Origin: a virus
Length of the DNA: 64,000 bases
Strand: one strand, 5' to 3'
IMG/VR virus record: IMGVR_UViG_3300035704_000006
Span: 1-64,000 of that record
Both the position numbers and the translations under genes were made by a program. Below the pieces are notes generated by a model. It made no database searches, was not told where the DNA came from, and saw only the letters and a program-made list of their open reading frames with translations. Below are positions 23,744 through 30,649 of this stretch, piece after piece (position 1 is the stretch's first letter; every line of letters starts with the position of its first letter).

Positions 23744-24669
23744 GGATTCCAGTCCTCCTCAGTCGCAGGGAATTTCAGGGGAGGAGCTTTCGGCAAGCGC
23801 ACGTTGCAGCGCTCGGCTAGTTCAAGCGTGTTATCGATTGCCTCCTGTGCAGCATCCGGCGACAAGCCTGTCTTGTAGAGAGACATGAACAACTCATCCC
23901 TGGTTTCCGGATACGTCAGGCGCACATCGTATTCCCAGGTCTGCTCCTGGCGGTCAGTAGTTACCCCGCCGCGCCCGGTGGCGTGGAGAAGGACTTGCAT
24001 GGCGTTGTTATCGGGATACGGGTAATGCACGTCCCGGGTCGCTATGAGCGGGATTCCAAGTCGCCGAGCCAGAAATTCGTAGCAGGGATTGATTGCGCGG
24101 GTCTTGTCCAGATCAGGGAAAGCCTGAACCTCCAGAAAGTACCGATCTCCGAATAGATCACGGAACTGTCCGGCAGTTTCCTCGGCAGCACGAAGATCAG
24201 GCGCGTGATCTTCGCGTCCCTTGCCGCCCACGAGATCGCAAGCGAGCTTACTTCCAGTGCAGCCGGAGAGCACAGCAATCCCGTCTGAGTGATCCGCGAG
24301 CGAGCGCCCGGAAATTGTCGCTTCATAGTAGAAATCCTCTCCCCAGGATTGAGTCACCATTTCCATCAGGTTCGAGTAGCCGACCTGATCCATCGCCAGC
24401 AAGCCCAGGTGCCAGCGCGGCTTGATCTTGTCCGCAATGAAATCACCGGGCGCCGTGTATGCTTCGAGCCCGTAAATCGGCTTGATCCCTGCCTTGTCGC
24501 ACGCCTGCTCCAGCCGGGCGTGCGAGGAGACATTCCCGTGCTCGGTCAGGGCCAGCGAATTCATGCCAAGCTCAGCGGCTCTCGCCACGTGGGCGTCAGG
24601 CATGGCATAGCCGTCAAGGTAAGAGAAAGTGGAATGGGTATGCAGGCTTGCCCACCAGCCGTCAGCCAT
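23734..24669 (-). CDS. DNA polymerase III alpha, PHP-domain half (311 aa)
   Basis: The protein is the N-terminal PHP domain of a bacterial DnaE: SLHTHSTFSYLDG (H10, H12), LALTEHGNVSS, IYGLEAY, and later ATRDVHY all match PHP metal-binding strands. It ends (EEDWNPWT) just where the polymerase palm begins in single-chain DnaE. PHP domains can carry 3'-5' proofreading, so this piece may supply it. It is translated just ahead of the polymerase half. Confidence 0.88.
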   Translation of the reverse strand: MADGWWASLHTHSTFSYLDGYAMPDAHVARAAELGMNSLALTEHGNVSSHARLEQACDKAGIKPIYGLEAYTAPGDFIADKIKPRWHLGLLAMDQVGYSNLMEMVTQSWGEDFYYEATISGRSLADHSDGIAVLSGCTGSKLACDLVGGKGREDHAPDLRAAEETAGQFRDLFGDRYFLEVQAFPDLDKTRAINPCYEFLARRLGIPLIATRDVHYPYPDNNAMQVLLHATGRGGVTTDRQEQTWEYDVRLTYPETRDELFMSLYKTGLSPDAAQEAIDNTLELAERCNVRLPKAPPLKFPATEEDWNPWT

Positions 24670-24859
24670 TGCTTCTCCCTGAGCTGTCGGGCATCGTTCC
24701 CCTTGACCCGTCAGGCCGCAGGAAAGCGGTCTTTCCGCATACGACCGCTGAAATGAACTTGCACTTGAGGCAGCGGATCCACGGGCATGTCCGCTTATCC
24801 GGGCAATGCCTGCGGACAGTCCTCGACTGGCAGCCGAAGCAATGGTCGGGGATCTTCAT
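24662..24859 (-). CDS. Zinc-ribbon protein (65 aa)
   Basis: ATG 24859 overlaps the stop of the small gene upstream (TGATG). Cys pairs HCFGCQS, HCPDKRTC and RCLKCKF form a plausible zinc-ribbon with two metal sites. It precedes the PHP gene by a few overlapping bases and may be an accessory of the polymerase. No named family is recognised. Confidence 0.6.
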   Translation of the reverse strand: MKIPDHCFGCQSRTVRRHCPDKRTCPWIRCLKCKFISAVVCGKTAFLRPDGSRGTMPDSSGRSNG

Positions 24860-25035
24860 CAGTGGCGCGCGAATCTGACCGGGCACGGTGACTGAGGAGG
24901 GGTCTTCTCTGCTTCGTAGCTGGCGTCGCACTTGGCTTTGTCACAGGAGATTGTCCCTTGTATTTCCTTGCCCCACTGGTGGCGCCGGGAGCCTTTGCGA
25001 TTGCGTCTTTTGCCGGGACGAGTATTGCGGGGCAC
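24859..25035 (-). CDS. Small basic Cys-containing protein (58 aa)
   Basis: GTG 25035 has AAAGGA ten bases before it, partly inside the end of the glycosylase gene, and the frame runs to TGA at 24859-24861. The first third is strongly basic (RNTRPGKRRNRKGSRR), with a Cys pair (SCDKAKC) and a third Cys downstream. The RPGKRR segment is encoded by a copy of the recurrent leader word. Possibly a nucleic-acid-binding zinc protein. Confidence 0.5.
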   Translation of the reverse strand: MPRNTRPGKRRNRKGSRRHQWGKEIQGTISCDKAKCDASYEAEKTPPQSPCPVRFARH

Positions 25036-25038
25036 GTT

Positions 25039-25638
25039 CTAAAATCCTTTCAGCAATTCAGCGAATGACTTGATGATGCGAGGGAAATCGGCTCGGGCTT
25101 CGGCGTCCCTCAATGCGGCGGAAGGATGCCAGCAGATCATCACGCGGGGAGCGTCAGGGTGTTCCTCGTCGGTGATTACCTCTCCTGCTTTCCGCGCGAT
25201 CGGGACTGCCTGGCCGAATATCGCCTTGGCCGCCGTCTTCCCGTACGCCAGGACGGCGATCGGCTTCCCGGAATCCCTGGTGACAAGGCCAAGCTCGGTC
25301 ATCAGGTAATTCCGGGAGCACATGATCTCATCGTGATCAGGCGTCCGGTTCTTTCTCGGCCGGTATTTCACCGCGTTAGTAATCCAAAGAGTCCAGGGAT
25401 CGATTCCCGCCTCATTCAGGTGACGCCGGAGGAACTGACCGGAAATGCCGACGAAAGGACTGCCCAGGGCGTCCTCCTGTGCTCCGGGCGCCTCTCCGAC
25501 TATGACTCCCCGAGGGGGAACATTGCCTGTGCCGTGAACCAGGGAGGGCTTCCGCATCCCGTATTCCTTGATGAGATCCTGGAGCGCTGGCTCATTGCCG
25601 TAGTTCTCGTAGATCTTCTCAAGCGCTTTCGTGAACAT
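25039..25638 (-). CDS. Uracil-DNA glycosylase superfamily protein (199 aa)
   Basis: The motif VGEAPGAQEDALGSPFVGISGQFLRRHL (about 47-74) is the nucleotide-pocket signature of family 4/5 uracil-DNA glycosylases, and CWHPSA (about 170) fits the C-terminal HPS motif. Family 4 enzymes have four Cys for an iron-sulfur cluster; this one has only two Cys in all, so it may be a cluster-free variant. It would remove uracil from phage DNA. It overlaps the methyltransferase gene by 20 bases. Confidence 0.8.
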   Translation of the reverse strand: MFTKALEKIYENYGNEPALQDLIKEYGMRKPSLVHGTGNVPPRGVIVGEAPGAQEDALGSPFVGISGQFLRRHLNEAGIDPWTLWITNAVKYRPRKNRTPDHDEIMCSRNYLMTELGLVTRDSGKPIAVLAYGKTAAKAIFGQAVPIARKAGEVITDEEHPDAPRVMICWHPSAALRDAEARADFPRIIKSFAELLKGF

Positions 25639-26731
25639 GCCCGAGCCCCTCCTCTTTCTCGTGCAGCCTCCGGTGATAAGCGCGGTACACGATCTCGACG
25701 GCCTTCGAGATCGTTCCGGGAAGCCGGGTCTGCCCGGCCAGGTGCTCGTGATGACGCCTGGTGAAATGCCTGGCGAAAGCCCTGGAGTCCATCTCTTCGG
25801 CAGAGATTACCGTGACTATTTCTTCGTCTTCATTTCCTTTTCCGTCCACGATTCCTCCGGGGAAGCAGATAGCGGTGAGAAGAAGCCGGATCCCGAACGC
25901 CATCTGATCCGGGAAAACGCCGTTGCCGATGAGCTTCAGGTGATCAGTCCGGGTAAGCCCGGGGACATCGGTTACCCATCCGGCGGGCAGCCCCATCATC
26001 CATTCCGGAAAGCGAGCGGCCAGCCTGGGCTTTCCTCCCCTGCCTGGCTCAACAGGAGCCGGGTAATCACCGAATATGGCCGCCCACCGGTCGACAGCAG
26101 CCTGGTATTTTCCCCAGCCTTTCCCCTCGATCGTCATTACTCCCGGAAGAATGCCCGGCATCAGCGGCGTGACGGAGAGATGCTCGACCTGGTCGGCAAG
26201 CGTCGGCCCGTGACCGCCCGCGCGGCGCTTGTCCGGTGGCTGGCTGCCTCCGTTGATGGCGAGCTGAGCAGTCGGGGTAACCAGGAGATCCTGACGCTTC
26301 TCGGTCAGCCTGGCGCCGGGGAGGAGGCCCAGGACGGCTCCGGTGAGCATGGTGTCGCCGCGGGTGCGGTGCTGGTTCGGTGATCCGTGGCGGGCCTCGC
26401 CCGCCACGATGGTAGGCAGGAGATCGGTGATGACCTCGGGCAGGGGCTTATCGGAACCGGTGCGGATCCGGCCGTCCGATCTCGGACGGCCGATGGGCTT
26501 AGTCGGCCCTTTCCAGTCCCGCCGGGTCGGGGTCGGAAGGCCATGCGAGGATGACGACGCGCTCCCTTTTGTGCGGGGCACCCCGGTCGGAAGCTCGTAC
26601 GCAATCCCACTGCGCGTCATACCCGATGCCGGCCAGGTCCCCGAGTACAGCACCGAGTGCCCGCACGGTCCTGTCCGGGTCGTTTCCCATGCAGCCTCGG
26701 CAGTACTCCAGGCCGCTATCCGCTTTAGCAC
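25619..26731 (-). CDS. DNA cytosine-5 methyltransferase, C-terminal half (370 aa)
   Basis: The region SGTWPASGMTRSGIAYELPT and SSSSHGLPTPTRRDWKG match, from memory, a recurring actinophage methyltransferase C-terminal segment. The end carries PEWMMGLPAGWV and the motif X-like KLIGNGVFPDQMA. Together these are the target-recognition and closing parts of a C5-methyltransferase whose catalytic half is the upstream gene. The two share 233 bases in different frames, both conserved-looking. The true start within the overlap is uncertain. Confidence 0.7.
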   Translation of the reverse strand: MLKRIAAWSTAEAAWETTRTGPCGHSVLYSGTWPASGMTRSGIAYELPTGVPRTKGSASSSSHGLPTPTRRDWKGPTKPIGRPRSDGRIRTGSDKPLPEVITDLLPTIVAGEARHGSPNQHRTRGDTMLTGAVLGLLPGARLTEKRQDLLVTPTAQLAINGGSQPPDKRRAGGHGPTLADQVEHLSVTPLMPGILPGVMTIEGKGWGKYQAAVDRWAAIFGDYPAPVEPGRGGKPRLAARFPEWMMGLPAGWVTDVPGLTRTDHLKLIGNGVFPDQMAFGIRLLLTAICFPGGIVDGKGNEDEEIVTVISAEEMDSRAFARHFTRRHHEHLAGQTRLPGTISKAVEIVYRAYHRRLHEKEEGLGHVHESA

Positions 26732-27080
26732 TGGTCAGCCCTCTGACATTCTCGATGACAACTAGGTCGGGACGCAGAACCTTGATGGCCCGGAAGAAGT
26801 ATCTCCAGACACTGGATTTCTTTCCGGACAGCCCGGTCCTGTCCCCGGCGCAGGAAACGTTCTGGCAGGAGAACCCGCCGCACAGGATGTCCGGGCGCTC
26901 GATGTTTTTCCACCGGACCTGAGAGATATCCCCGAGATTAGGGATGCCGGGGAAATGGTGCTCAAGCAGCACGGACGCAGCGGGATCATTGTCCGCGATC
27001 CAGATAAGGTCGCCGCCGAAAACCTCCTGGACAGCCATGTCCAGGGCGCCTGTGCCGGTGCACACGGAGGCAATCGTCAT
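26499..27080 (-). CDS. DNA cytosine-5 methyltransferase, catalytic half (193 aa)
   Basis: The SAM-binding start SVCTGTGALDMAV (residues 5-17), a GGFSCQNVS loop (68-76), ENVRG (110-114) and APHKRERVVIL (168-178) correspond to motifs I, IV, VI and VIII of C5-methyltransferases. The catalytic loop is usually PCQ; here it is SCQ, with the nucleophile Cys kept. Motifs IX and X are in the next gene. The pair likely methylates cytosines in phage DNA against host restriction. Preceded by a leader copy (27093-27104). Confidence 0.82.
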   Translation of the reverse strand: MTIASVCTGTGALDMAVQEVFGGDLIWIADNDPAASVLLEHHFPGIPNLGDISQVRWKNIERPDILCGGFSCQNVSCAGDRTGLSGKKSSVWRYFFRAIKVLRPDLVVIENVRGLTSAKADSGLEYCRGCMGNDPDRTVRALGAVLGDLAGIGYDAQWDCVRASDRGAPHKRERVVILAWPSDPDPAGLERAD

Positions 27081-27116
27081 CAGGTCTCTATCCTTTGCCG
27101 GGATAAGTGAAAAGGC

Positions 27117-27158
27117 GGCTCCCTCCCCGCGAGATGGCGGGTTAGCGGGGAGGGAGCC
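27117..27158 (-). terminator. 14-bp stem-loop before the methyltransferase leader
   Basis: GGCTCCCTCCCCGC (27117-27130) pairs perfectly with GCGGGGAGGGAGCC (27145-27158). On the minus strand it is soon followed by CTTTT, so it can act as an intrinsic terminator of the SSB-side transcript. The methyltransferase leader begins 12 bases further on. Confidence 0.6.
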
Positions 27159-27320
27159 AGGTGCGGCCGGCGCGGTCCGTCAAAGCGTCGCCTCCGGCCG
27201 CCGTGCGGCCAGGGATACGGGCCGGGGAGAGGTTGCAGCGGTGGCATCCGGGCACGGGGATGCCCGGCTTGCTGCTGCTCTCTTTCAGGCGCCCCTGCCC
27301 GTATCCCCGGGGCTCAGGAG
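27159..27320 (-). other. Gene-free segment with nested inverted repeats
   Basis: Between the SSB-like gene and the 27117-27158 hairpin. GGATACGGGC near 27213 pairs with GCCCGTATCC near 27298, enclosing an inner stem CCGGGCA/TGCCCGG around 27259-27278. The minus-strand RNA could form a branched structure. No convincing start codon for a gene is seen. Confidence 0.35.
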
Positions 27321-27857
27321 TCAGAAATCCTTGTCGTCCGAGTCGTCATCGTCGTCAGGCTCGTCAGCCTCATCGGCGGGCAGCCACTTGGAAACCTCGT
27401 TGCGGATTTCGCCTTCGTACTTGCTGCGGCTGGCCAGGACGCGGCACGCGGCATCCTCGCCAGGCTTGAACTTGGCGATCTTGTTGACCGGGTTGCCGTT
27501 GTTCTCCTCCTCATCCCCGATGTCGATCTTCTTCTGGATGTCCTTGAGGGTGATCCCGAAGGCGGCCAGGTAGGGATCCCAGTGGAATCTGGCCTTGGGA
27601 GTGAACGTGACCCGGTCGAATAGCGGCATGCCGTTGAACTTGGCCTTGTCCCCGGCGTTGCCTTCCGCGATGAAGAGGTTCACCAGCATGAGGTTGCCGG
27701 CGGTGGAGCGGGAAGTCCAGACCTTCTTCAGGTGGCCGGCGAGGATGGTGTTCTTGGGAGCGACCGGCCCGTCGTACTTGACGTAATCTTCGCTGACCTC
27801 AGCCTCGTCGAGTTCATCCATGTTGAAAACATCGTCGTCTAGCTGGAGCTTTGCCAT
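27321..27857 (-). CDS. SSB-like single-strand DNA-binding protein (178 aa)
   Basis: A beta-rich OB-like body (VKYDGPVAPKNTILAGHLKKVWTSRSTAGNLMLVNLFIAEG, KFNGMPLFDRVTF) is followed by an acidic tail DEPDDDDDSDDKDF, ending in Phe like the protein-interaction tip of bacterial SSB. The family is unrelated in sequence to cellular SSB, but the layout and its place beside the RecA-like ATPase support the role. It would coat single strands at the fork. The recurrent leader lies at 27879-27890. Confidence 0.7.
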   Translation of the reverse strand: MAKLQLDDDVFNMDELDEAEVSEDYVKYDGPVAPKNTILAGHLKKVWTSRSTAGNLMLVNLFIAEGNAGDKAKFNGMPLFDRVTFTPKARFHWDPYLAAFGITLKDIQKKIDIGDEEENNGNPVNKIAKFKPGEDAACRVLASRSKYEGEIRNEVSKWLPADEADEPDDDDDSDDKDF

Positions 27858-27899
27858 GTGACCTTTCCTGTTCTTTTCCTTTGCCGGGATTATCTGATG

Positions 27900-28736
27900 C
27901 TACTTCTGCGGGGCGCGCTTCTCCTCGATCGCCTTGATGATGCGCTCCATTACCCTGTAATCGCCGTCTTTTACGTTGATGTAGCGGGGGAGAGCCTGGA
28001 ACCTGTCCTTAGCCCAGATCGGAGGGACAATTTCCGTCGTGAGCCTGCGCCTTGTCGGCGTGTCCTTGTTCTCCTGGGGAATGGCGGCCAGGTGCAGGCA
28101 GACATCGAACTGGGCCATCACGTAGGCGGCTACCTCATGGGCTTTTCCCCGGCCGCCGAGCAAAGCAGGCCAGGTCCAGTCTTCTCCTTCCGCGTCCTCG
28201 TGCTCCATGGTCTGCGCGACCATGATGGTATTGTAAGGAGCCTCGATCATGCGATCGATGAACCTCTTGAATTTGTTCTGCCATTCCTGGTGATCCTGGA
28301 TAGCAGGGATATCCAGGCTGCGGGACTCATTCTCGTCATGGGCGAGCCCGAGAATGTCCCTGAGCATCAGGATCTGCATTTTGCTGATCGAGTCGGGAAT
28401 CAGCCAGTCGCCTTTGCCGAGATCCCTGTCTGCTGTTTCCAGGCCTGAAAGGACGTGCGCCCAGGTCGGCGTGCGCATGATGCCGGCGTTGCTGCCGACT
28501 ACCTTGGCTGAGACAGCTCCGGCCTCAGTGGAAAGGAACGTGGCCCTGGGCGCGGACGCGGCGGTAACCGTCTTCCCGGTGCCGCTGTCGCCGATCAGCA
28601 GGATGTTAACTGACTCATCGAAATCAGCCAGATCCTCAATCCTGACGACGGGCAGCACCCTGTCTGTCCCGCGAGCCCGCGGCGCATCATCATCGGCTTT
28701 CCGGGACTTGCGCCCCGCGGCTAGCGTTGCGGCCAT
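27900..28736 (-). CDS. RecA-fold ATPase, Sak4-like recombinase (278 aa)
   Basis: Walker A IGDSGTGKT (49-56) lies in a RecA-type core with strands ATFLSTEAGAV and DWLIPDSISKMQ, followed by AQFDVCLHLAAI. This is the organisation of phage Sak4-like single-strand annealing or recombination ATPases. It would load on SSB-coated DNA to promote recombination-dependent replication. The basic N-terminal 25 residues are probably flexible. An AAAGGA site precedes ATG 28736. Confidence 0.72.
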   Translation of the reverse strand: MAATLAAGRKSRKADDDAPRARGTDRVLPVVRIEDLADFDESVNILLIGDSGTGKTVTAASAPRATFLSTEAGAVSAKVVGSNAGIMRTPTWAHVLSGLETADRDLGKGDWLIPDSISKMQILMLRDILGLAHDENESRSLDIPAIQDHQEWQNKFKRFIDRMIEAPYNTIMVAQTMEHEDAEGEDWTWPALLGGRGKAHEVAAYVMAQFDVCLHLAAIPQENKDTPTRRRLTTEIVPPIWAKDRFQALPRYINVKDGDYRVMERIIKAIEEKRAPQK

Positions 28737-28857
28737 TCATTCCTTTCTGCTGGCTAGCCAGCCACTTGCTGACGCTGATATCCGTCAGAGATGAGACGAG
28801 GGTTTTGGTCAGCGAGCCAGCCAGGAACCACCACAGCGGATCAAGACCTTTCAGCAA
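28690..28857 (-). CDS. Possible small membrane protein (55 aa)
   Basis: TTG 28857 has AGGAGA seven bases before it, overlapping the stop of the nuclease gene. The frame contains a hydrophobic stretch (LDPLWWFLAGSLTKTLVSSL) and a polar tail (SKWLASQQKGMNGRNAS). It overlaps the start of the RecA-like gene by 47 bases in another frame, so the call is tentative. Confidence 0.4.
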   Translation of the reverse strand: MLKGLDPLWWFLAGSLTKTLVSSLTDISVSKWLASQQKGMNGRNASRGAQVPESR

Positions 28858-28867
28858 GATGGTTCTC

Positions 28868-29878
28868 CTAGTCAGCCGAAGCGGTTTTCTTGTCCTGGTA
28901 AGCATACGGGTCACGTCTGACAAACATCGCGTCAGCGAACTCGGTCCAGGCACCATCGGGAGAGGGGTCGTCGTCGTTGAGCTTGCACAGGTCGAAGAAA
29001 TCGCAGTAGGTGCATTCACGCGTGCGGTTTTTCCAGAGGGGAAGTTCGCCGTTGCGCTGCGCGAGCATTATTTCTGCTTCGTTCTGGATATTGGAGAGAA
29101 TCGACCGGCGCTCTCCGCGTGATCTCTCGACAGGTTCGCGCACGAAGAAAGGCGCAGGCTGCCGCTTGCTTACGGTTCCGTTCTGGTTCAGGTACGCGCC
29201 GCCGGGCGATCTCGGCCGGGTGTCCGGCATCCCTTTGCGCAGGAAGTTGTAGAGGATGCCGGAGATCTTGTCTTTCTTCCCCAGGATTCCCATCTGCCTG
29301 AGAAGGTACTCCGCAAAGAGCGAATATGATCCGGCCTGCTCATCGTGAGGAAGATGTGCAGTTACGATCCGGGCAGCGCTCTTGTGCTCCAGGAGAAGAA
29401 GTTCTCCTTCCCAGTAGAGCACTCCGTCGAAGACGAAACTGTAAAGAGCCAGCGGCTCGCTCGCATCGGAATCTGCCTGCGAGACAAGTACTTCGCCGAA
29501 TTGCTCAGTTGCGACGATATCCAGCTTCTCGTCCCGGCCGTAGGTCTTGTAGTAGGAGAGCAGCATGGCTTCTCCCAGTTCCCCGGCGCCGACGAAGATG
29601 TCATCGTCGAAGTCGTCGGTGACTGAGGAGCGGATCCATGAGTCTCTTTCGTCTCCGATCCACCTGGCGAACGCCACGTCGGGCCTCAGCCCGCGTCTCT
29701 TGCCCTCGCCGTACCACTGCGCCAGGACTTCATGCACTCCGGTCCCGAACCACCGTGCCCCTCTGTCGGGCGTCCGCGGCGTCCAGCCTTCCCGGTAGTT
29801 CCACCACCACTGCTGCGGGCACCGCGCCCAGGAGATGCGCTCGCTGGTCGTCAGCCGGGGGATCAGGGGCTCGCTCAA
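28868..29878 (-). CDS. Cas4/RecB-like PD-(D/E)XK nuclease (336 aa)
   Basis: The start is TTG 29878, seven bases after AAGGA; the longer open frame reads antisense-like through the acidic 29958 gene and is rejected. Motifs are VHEVLAQWY, then FVFDGVLYW followed by ELLLLEHKSA (the D...ExK active site), and a C-terminal ECTYCDFFDLC that, with an upstream Cys (ISWARCPQQW), would bind an Fe-S cluster as in Cas4 and AddB. It likely acts as a 5'-end resecting exonuclease working with the RecA-like ATPase and the SSB. Confidence 0.82.
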   Translation of the reverse strand: MSEPLIPRLTTSERISWARCPQQWWWNYREGWTPRTPDRGARWFGTGVHEVLAQWYGEGKRRGLRPDVAFARWIGDERDSWIRSSVTDDFDDDIFVGAGELGEAMLLSYYKTYGRDEKLDIVATEQFGEVLVSQADSDASEPLALYSFVFDGVLYWEGELLLLEHKSAARIVTAHLPHDEQAGSYSLFAEYLLRQMGILGKKDKISGILYNFLRKGMPDTRPRSPGGAYLNQNGTVSKRQPAPFFVREPVERSRGERRSILSNIQNEAEIMLAQRNGELPLWKNRTRECTYCDFFDLCKLNDDDPSPDGAWTEFADAMFVRRDPYAYQDKKTASAD

Positions 29879-29906
29879 ATCAGGGTCCTTCAGGAATGGG
29901 AGGGCT

Positions 29907-29940
29907 AGCCGGGCAGTACTCCGATGGTTACTGCCCGGCT
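29907..29940 (-). terminator. 12-bp stem-loop between the acidic protein and nuclease genes
   Basis: AGCCGGGCAGTA (29907-29918) pairs perfectly with TACTGCCCGGCT (29929-29940) around a 10-base loop. It lies after the stop at 29958 and about 30 bases before TTG 29878. No T-run is present. Confidence 0.55.
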
Positions 29941-29957
29941 GGCGTCGTAGCGGCGGC

Positions 29958-30602
29958 TTAGTAGGGAGCTGGCTTGCCAGTGCGGCGAGGCTTGGCCGCA
30001 GATGCAGCCGGCTTCGCAGCCGGAGCAGGAGAGCCCTTGGCCTTCTTAACCGGAGGAGCCGCCTGCTCCTCTTCCTCATCTTCGTCGTCGTCCTCGTCGG
30101 GCTCATCGAGCACGGCGGCCGACTTGCCGCTGGGAACCTCGGTCTCGTCGTCGTCCTCGTCGTCGTCGGGCTCATCGTCCGGATCGGGATCGGGATCAGC
30201 ATCCCGCTCCGGCGCGGAAGCCGGCTGGCGCCTGGTGCGCGGGGCCGGAGCGGGAGCGGAGGCAGTGGTGCTGTCGGCCTCGTCTTCGCCGGCGTCGGTA
30301 TCGGCGTCAGTCTCTCCGGATCCCTTCTGCTCCCTAGCCTCCGATCGCGCCCACTTGGCCTCTTCCTTGGCCTTGGCATCCCTGATCGCGATGTTGATGG
30401 CCCTGCGCCTGGCGGAGGCCCGCCTGCGCTCGGGAAGTTCGGAGAACGACTTGCGCAGAAGGCAAGCGAGGGAGACAGCAGCAATGTCAACCTTCGCCCC
30501 CGTCTCCTGCTCGATGAAGGCGTGAAGGTCAACAGCGAACTTCGTGGGTGGCTTCTTCACCAGATGCACACGAGGAGCATCCGGGTTAATTACGCGGGCC
30601 AT
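29958..30602 (-). CDS. Two-part basic/acidic protein (214 aa)
   Basis: The first 75 residues form a folded helical part (KFAVDLHAFIEQETGAKVDIAAVSLACLLRKSFSELPERRRASARRRAINIAIRDAK). The rest is low-complexity with acidic runs (DDEPDDDEDDDE, DEDDDEDEEEE) and a Lys/Ala/Pro tail reminiscent of histone-like or nucleoid proteins (KKAKGSPAPAAKPAAS). It may bind DNA or mimic it. The recurrent leader (30610-30621) gives the ribosome site. Confidence 0.6.
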   Translation of the reverse strand: MARVINPDAPRVHLVKKPPTKFAVDLHAFIEQETGAKVDIAAVSLACLLRKSFSELPERRRASARRRAINIAIRDAKAKEEAKWARSEAREQKGSGETDADTDAGEDEADSTTASAPAPAPRTRRQPASAPERDADPDPDPDDEPDDDEDDDETEVPSGKSAAVLDEPDEDDDEDEEEEQAAPPVKKAKGSPAPAAKPAASAAKPRRTGKPAPY

Positions 30603-30649
30603 GGCCCTCCTTTGCCGGGATTATTTCAGGGGTAGCTGATCGTAGCATC

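Noticed and set aside
27180-27310. A possible small protein containing PGCHRCNLSP
   Set aside because: No start codon with a ribosome site exists in that frame; the segment is better read as structured non-coding DNA.
29879-30532. A long N-terminal extension of the Cas4-like nuclease
   Set aside because: It is Arg/Pro low-complexity antisense-type sequence over the 29958 gene; TTG 29878 has a proper AAGGA site.
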